Of a DNA stretch of 64,000 nt, positions 60,034-64,000 are shown piece by piece; position 1 is the first letter of the stretch, and each line of letters starts with the position of its first letter. The DNA is from Lutimonas saemankumensis. GTDB lineage: Bacteria; Bacteroidota; Bacteroidia; Flavobacteriales; Flavobacteriaceae. A program made the position numbers and the translations under genes. The stretch covers positions 124,001-188,000 of the forward strand of contig NZ_JAIUZR010000005.1 of the NCBI RefSeq assembly GCF_020171465.1, in the 5' to 3' direction. The notes beneath the pieces are model-generated. The model worked only from the letters and a program-made list of their open reading frames with translations. It made no database searches and had not been told where the DNA came from.

Positions 60034-63000
60034 ATGAAAAATCTGGTTCCCCTCATCCTGTATTTTTCCCTTACCCTTTTTGGGTATGGTCAGCATATCA
60101 GTAACTTCGATTCACTTGATGGAGCCTTGCAGAATAGCCAGTTCCATTTACCTTCAACGCATACGTTTCAAATTCTTTTTGACACTCAGGATTTCTTAGA
60201 TGCTGGAGGTGTTATTCCTGATAATTGGTCAGGCCCTAATCTGGATTTTGCCGGATTTGTTCCAAGGGAGGGCAGCAGCAGGTTCGGATATCTTTCTATA
60301 AATTCTGAAATTGCTCCCGGAGCTGTAACCATTCTTGACATAGAGTTTGATGACAATTTGGGGCAATGGAATGTTGACAGTTCTGAGCTGGTTGATTTTT
60401 CTTATGATTCTTTTGAATTTGCCACTGCGGCGAATTGTTCGGGAACCGTTACTCCCTGGAATACGATTATATCTTGTGAAGAATACACAAGTATTGAACT
60501 GCAGGCAAGTTCCAGGTACCCCTTGATTACCTCAAGAGATCTGAACAATGATGGTTATGATGATTTTGGCTGGGCTGTGGAGATCGATCCCGCAACTAAA
60601 AAAATCATCAATCAAAAAGGAGGAAGAGAGGATAAGGATAAGCTATGGGCCATGGGGAACTTTAAACATGAGAATGCAGTGATAAGAGCTGATCTGAGAA
60701 CCGTTTATCAAGGTGCGGATGCGGCATATATTGGAAACGATCCTGCAAATGGAGGAGATGGTTATCTGTTCAAATTTATTGCATCCAATCCTAAAGACCT
60801 GAGTGACGGGGATTTGTATGTATACAAAGGCGACAAAATGACGAATCATGCATGGGTGAAATTGGCCAATGATACCCAGGAGGATCAAAACTCAACACTT
60901 GCTCAATGCAAGGCTTTGGATGCCACCCCTTTTGGTGGAATTGAGGATGTGGAAATAAGCCCAAAGGACAGCCTGATCTATTTTGCGGTAAAAAGAGAGT
61001 CAATAGGGGACATTAATCTAAAAGGAGTGGTATACAGATTCAAGGACTCAGATGCCGGGATTAAGGATTTTGAAATTTACGTGGGAGGAAACAGCATTTA
61101 TGATGGTGTTGAATGGGGAAAAGGAAATGATAACCTGGTTTTTGATGATCTTGGTAATTTATGGGTTGCACAGGATGGCGGAGATAACCATATATGGGTA
61201 GTTGAATATGGTCATTCGCAAAACAATCCCAAAGTAAAAATTTTTGCAAGGACTCCCCTGGGAAGTGAACCGACTGGCCTGACTTTCACGCCCGATCATA
61301 AGTATATATTCATGTCCATTCAACATCCTAAATCTTCGAATGAAGCGAATCAGACCGATGCCTTGGGTAATTCGGTGAATTTTAACCAGGATGTCACCCT
61401 GGTAATTGCGAGAAAGGAAAATTTGAATTATCAGGAAAAAGATCCTGTTGATGAAATTATGATTTCTCAATATTATCACGACGCTAACAGTGAAAGCAAA
61501 TGGATCGAATTAAAGAATATTTCAGGGACCTATATATACGATTCAAGTTATTATTTACACTTATATGACGGTGCCACATTTGATCCGGAAGCTCCGGGAA
61601 AACCGATGGCCATACAGGCCATTCCCGCCATGGAAACCAATGAAGTTCTGCTTTTTAAAAATGAAGGAGCTCTGGTTCCTGAAATAACTCACTTAGGGGT
61701 TGATGATCCGATTGTCAGTGCTGTTTGTGATTTTGACGGAGATGATCTTATTTTTATTAGCTCCACCCCGGGAAATCTAAATTACAATAACAGAAGGGAC
61801 CTTTTGGGAACTATGGCCCCAAACTCGAAATGGGGTCAAAACAAAGTTTTTATTCGGGGAGGGAATTCCAATGAATTTCCAGAGGAAGATTTTGACATAA
61901 ATAACTGGATAGAATTGGATTCGCTCACTGAGGTTAGTCTGGCAGATAAGAATAAAAATATTGCATTGGGAACCCATGTTAAAGGGTCTACGGCATGGAA
62001 TGGTGAATCCTGGGACAATCTTGAACCGGACAGGTCGAGAAATGTTGAAATTAATGGAAGCCTTAGCCTGGGTGGAACAGGTGATTTTCACGCCTATGAT
62101 TTAAATATAAGTGAAGATGCAATATTTCATTTTGAAGATAATACGGATGAGAGCAACAGTAATGTCATCGTTTACGGAGATTTGAAAATAGCCACAAAAG
62201 GGTCATTAATTATTGGTGATACGGAGTCTTTGATCCTTAAAAAAAATTTAGCGAATGTCACTGGTGAAATTGAGAAGGTTGAAAAGTCGGCTTTAAGAAA
62301 CAGTTCTGAGGCGATAACATATTGGTCTTCTCCTGTTAATGGAGCGAGGATTGAAGATGTTTTTAAGGGGGTTGATAAAAACAGGATATTCTATTTTGAT
62401 CAGACAAAGCATTTGGAAAATGATCCCGATTCGAAAACATATTGGGACGTTTGGGTAAACTTGAGTAGTGGACCTATGGAGATCGGAAAGGGATATGCCG
62501 CTGAAGGTAAAGAGGGTAGTGATCAAATTCACGAGGTAGTTTTTAAAGGGAAACCCAATTATGGAGAGATTGAAACCAGAGTACTTGACTTTCATTCGGA
62601 TACAATTGGCCAGAATGATTTTAATCTGATAGGGAATCCATATCCTTCAGCTATTGATATCGAATTGTTCTTAGACAAAAATAGAGATGTAATTGATGGG
62701 GCTGCTTATTTTTGGAATCATTCCACAGATTTAGTTAATGGAGCTTACAATCAGAATGATTATTTAACCTATAATCTAAGTGGCAGCATTCCTGATGGAG
62801 TGGGGAAGAATATTGGATCGGGTCAGGGGTTTTTTGTGAGATCACTTAAGTCCGATAAAGCAGTTTTTGACCCATCCATGATAATTCACAGTGCAAATAG
62901 TCAGTTTTTCAAAAGAACCGGAAAAAATGGTACTCAGGAAAAAAACAGGTTTTGGCTCAATTTGAAAAGTTCTGATAATTCTTTCAAACAGATTTTGATT

Positions 63001-63609
63001 TCCTTTTCTGAAAAGGCAACTGATGAATTGGATGCTGGTTATGACGCATTCTATTTAAGCGGAAATCAGACTATTGATTTTTATTCCGTTCTTGATAATA
63101 ATAAACTGGCAATTCAAGGTCTAGCACCTTTTAACGAAGAAAAAGTGATCAAAATTGGCTTTGATTCGGAGATTGAAGACCAGGAAATGAAAATTGAGAT
63201 CGATCATAGGCAGGGCCTGTTCAGAGACCGGCAAATTTTTCTTTTTGATAATGAAAATAGTACGATACATGATTTAACTGTTTCTCCTTATTATTTCAAT
63301 TACGAAGGAACAGGAACGTATATGCACAGATTCAGTATCGTATTTAACCGAGCTATTTTAAGTTTAGATGATGAGATCGAAGAAGAGATTAAGATTTACA
63401 TTCAGAACGAACATCTCATTGTTGAAGCCAATGATCCGATAGATCAAATAAAAATATACGATACCTTGGGAAGGCTGTTGATCAAGCGCTTCCCTAAATC
63501 ATCGTATAGTAAATTTAGGCTCGACCCTGTTAAATTTGGAGGAGTTTTTATTGTAGAACTGTCAGGTTATGGGGGAAAATCTACTGCCAGAAAAATGATA
63601 AAATACTAA
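60034..63609 (+). CDS. Large secreted PhoX/DUF839-like protein with T9SS-type end
   Basis: The ATG at 60034 is used; TTG at 60028 would add two residues. The 1191-residue protein starts with signal MKNLVPLILYFSLTLFGYGQ. Residues about 30-485 match the PhoX/DUF839 propeller: TPWNTIISCEEYTSI, GWAVEIDPATKK, NPANGGDGYLFKFIA, and FGGIEDVEISPKD. PhoX enzymes are Ca/Fe-dependent alkaline phosphatases, but ligand residues cannot be checked fully here. A lamin-tail-like segment (about 488-620) follows, then a long region with WSSPVNGARIEDVF. The C-terminus (about 1115-1191, QIKIYDTLGRLLIKRFPKSS) resembles a T9SS sorting domain. It may release phosphate from extracellular organic phosphorus. Confidence 0.8.
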   Translation: MKNLVPLILYFSLTLFGYGQHISNFDSLDGALQNSQFHLPSTHTFQILFDTQDFLDAGGVIPDNWSGPNLDFAGFVPREGSSRFGYLSINSEIAPGAVTILDIEFDDNLGQWNVDSSELVDFSYDSFEFATAANCSGTVTPWNTIISCEEYTSIELQASSRYPLITSRDLNNDGYDDFGWAVEIDPATKKIINQKGGREDKDKLWAMGNFKHENAVIRADLRTVYQGADAAYIGNDPANGGDGYLFKFIASNPKDLSDGDLYVYKGDKMTNHAWVKLANDTQEDQNSTLAQCKALDATPFGGIEDVEISPKDSLIYFAVKRESIGDINLKGVVYRFKDSDAGIKDFEIYVGGNSIYDGVEWGKGNDNLVFDDLGNLWVAQDGGDNHIWVVEYGHSQNNPKVKIFARTPLGSEPTGLTFTPDHKYIFMSIQHPKSSNEANQTDALGNSVNFNQDVTLVIARKENLNYQEKDPVDEIMISQYYHDANSESKWIELKNISGTYIYDSSYYLHLYDGATFDPEAPGKPMAIQAIPAMETNEVLLFKNEGALVPEITHLGVDDPIVSAVCDFDGDDLIFISSTPGNLNYNNRRDLLGTMAPNSKWGQNKVFIRGGNSNEFPEEDFDINNWIELDSLTEVSLADKNKNIALGTHVKGSTAWNGESWDNLEPDRSRNVEINGSLSLGGTGDFHAYDLNISEDAIFHFEDNTDESNSNVIVYGDLKIATKGSLIIGDTESLILKKNLANVTGEIEKVEKSALRNSSEAITYWSSPVNGARIEDVFKGVDKNRIFYFDQTKHLENDPDSKTYWDVWVNLSSGPMEIGKGYAAEGKEGSDQIHEVVFKGKPNYGEIETRVLDFHSDTIGQNDFNLIGNPYPSAIDIELFLDKNRDVIDGAAYFWNHSTDLVNGAYNQNDYLTYNLSGSIPDGVGKNIGSGQGFFVRSLKSDKAVFDPSMIIHSANSQFFKRTGKNGTQEKNRFWLNLKSSDNSFKQILISFSEKATDELDAGYDAFYLSGNQTIDFYSVLDNNKLAIQGLAPFNEEKVIKIGFDSEIEDQEMKIEIDHRQGLFRDRQIFLFDNENSTIHDLTVSPYYFNYEGTGTYMHRFSIVFNRAILSLDDEIEEEIKIYIQNEHLIVEANDPIDQIKIYDTLGRLLIKRFPKSSYSKFRLDPVKFGGVFIVELSGYGGKSTARKMIKY

Positions 63610-63639
63610 ATTCATTAGGGATCCTTCTAAAAAATCTTA

Positions 63640-64000
63640 TTATTCAACGGGAACAATCATTACAGGTATTTTGGATTTTTTGATCACTCCGGAGGCTACA
63701 GAACCAAAAAACGCTTTATACATAAGGTTGTGTTCATGGCGGCCAATAATGATCAGATCAGTTTTCAATTTTTCAGCTTCTTTTAAGATCATTTCAATGG
63801 TGGCACCCTGAATTAAGATTCCTTCACAACTCACATTTTCCAATTTGATAACATCTGTGTAATCCGATAATAACCTTCGTTCTCGTTTTAACTCTTCTGC
63901 CCTTGTGTCTCTGATATATTGTGGCCCTACTTCAAGCCCGACAAAATCAGGTTCCGGAGAAACCACGTGCAACAACCAGATTTTAGCATCAAATGCGGCT
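63640..64000 (-). CDS. Universal stress protein (UspA family), 5' end beyond window
   Basis: The C-terminal 119 residues of a Usp protein. The frame is open to the window edge and starts AFDAKIWLLHVVSPEPDFVG, a typical second strand. It has KTDLIIIGRHEHNLMYKAFF and FGSVASGVIKKSKIPVMIVP at its end. The ATP-binding loop lacks the G-2X-G spacing (GRHEHN), so nucleotide binding is uncertain. It is a single-domain or second-domain fragment, depending on the missing part. It belongs with the tandem Usp at 4373-5176 as another stress gene. Confidence 0.9.
   Translation of the reverse strand, partial: AAFDAKIWLLHVVSPEPDFVGLEVGPQYIRDTRAEELKRERRLLSDYTDVIKLENVSCEGILIQGATIEMILKEAEKLKTDLIIIGRHEHNLMYKAFFGSVASGVIKKSKIPVMIVPVE

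Noticed and set aside
1-64000. CRISPR arrays, tRNA or rRNA genes, insertion sequences, prophage
   Set aside because: No regularly spaced repeats, cloverleaf-like segments, transposase or integrase-like proteins, or phage structural genes were found on reading.

Overview
The window looks like a chromosomal segment of a Bacteroidota bacterium, most likely a flavobacterium (probably marine or otherwise free-living). The evidence is moderate A+T content, type IX secretion (T9SS) C-terminal sorting domains on several large secreted proteins, many lipoproteins and signal peptides ending in AQ/SQ, and Bacteroidota-typical families (DUF6090, DUF6624, DUF2911, SPOR/PD40 proteins, triple-tyrosine regulators). 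Shine-Dalgarno sequences are mostly absent. I saw no tRNA, rRNA, CRISPR array, insertion sequence or phage gene.

Layout. 1-8.2 kb: a TolB-like/TPR membrane protein, a DUF6090 and a DUF6624 protein, a tandem UspA, and a membrane AraC-type regulator placed in front of a secreted alpha/beta hydrolase. 8.5-16.4 kb: a molybdopterin oxidoreductase, then a GT4 glycosyltransferase next to a 1397-residue fusion of a second GT4 domain to a phosphodiester glycosidase (NAGPA) domain. 16.5-24.3 kb: a stress-type block (SGNH hydrolase, DUF547, a small helical protein, FtsH) flanked by two inverted paralogous PD40-SPOR genes. Strong Crp/Fnr-like palindromes lie upstream of ftsH. 24.6-36 kb: mixed metabolism and envelope genes (SDR, YdjC deacetylase, YpfJ-type protease, ChaN, a frameshifted DUF2911-TPR gene, a serine hydrolase). 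36-43.7 kb: a small glycan locus with a surface lipoprotein, a multidomain GH5 enzyme and a divergent one-component membrane regulator.

43.8-50.4 kb is the most unusual region. Two cassettes on the minus strand each pair a small exported protein with a transmembrane TPR-class III nucleotidyl cyclase. The second cassette continues into a PycTM-like (DUF5706) membrane effector and an HD-domain protein that may be a phosphohydrolase. I read this as a transmembrane cyclic-nucleotide circuit related to, but distinct from, Pycsar anti-phage systems. An exported ligand or modulator would act on the periplasmic TPR sensor, the cytoplasmic cyclase would make the nucleotide, PycTM would respond to it, and the HD protein might degrade it. 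The cyclase active sites carry the residues typical of adenylate cyclases.

50.4-64 kb: small membrane and lipoproteins, a large MscS-type channel, an exported sugar isomerase-like protein, a collagen-like lipoprotein, an M81/MlrC-type lipoprotein peptidase, two T9SS cargo proteins (one PhoX/DUF839-like) and a UspA gene cut by the window edge. Several FNR-like boxes of the form NTGAT-N4-ATCAN or TTGAC-N4-GTCAA recur near stress-type genes. They suggest a shared Crp/Fnr-family regulon, although no such regulator is encoded here.
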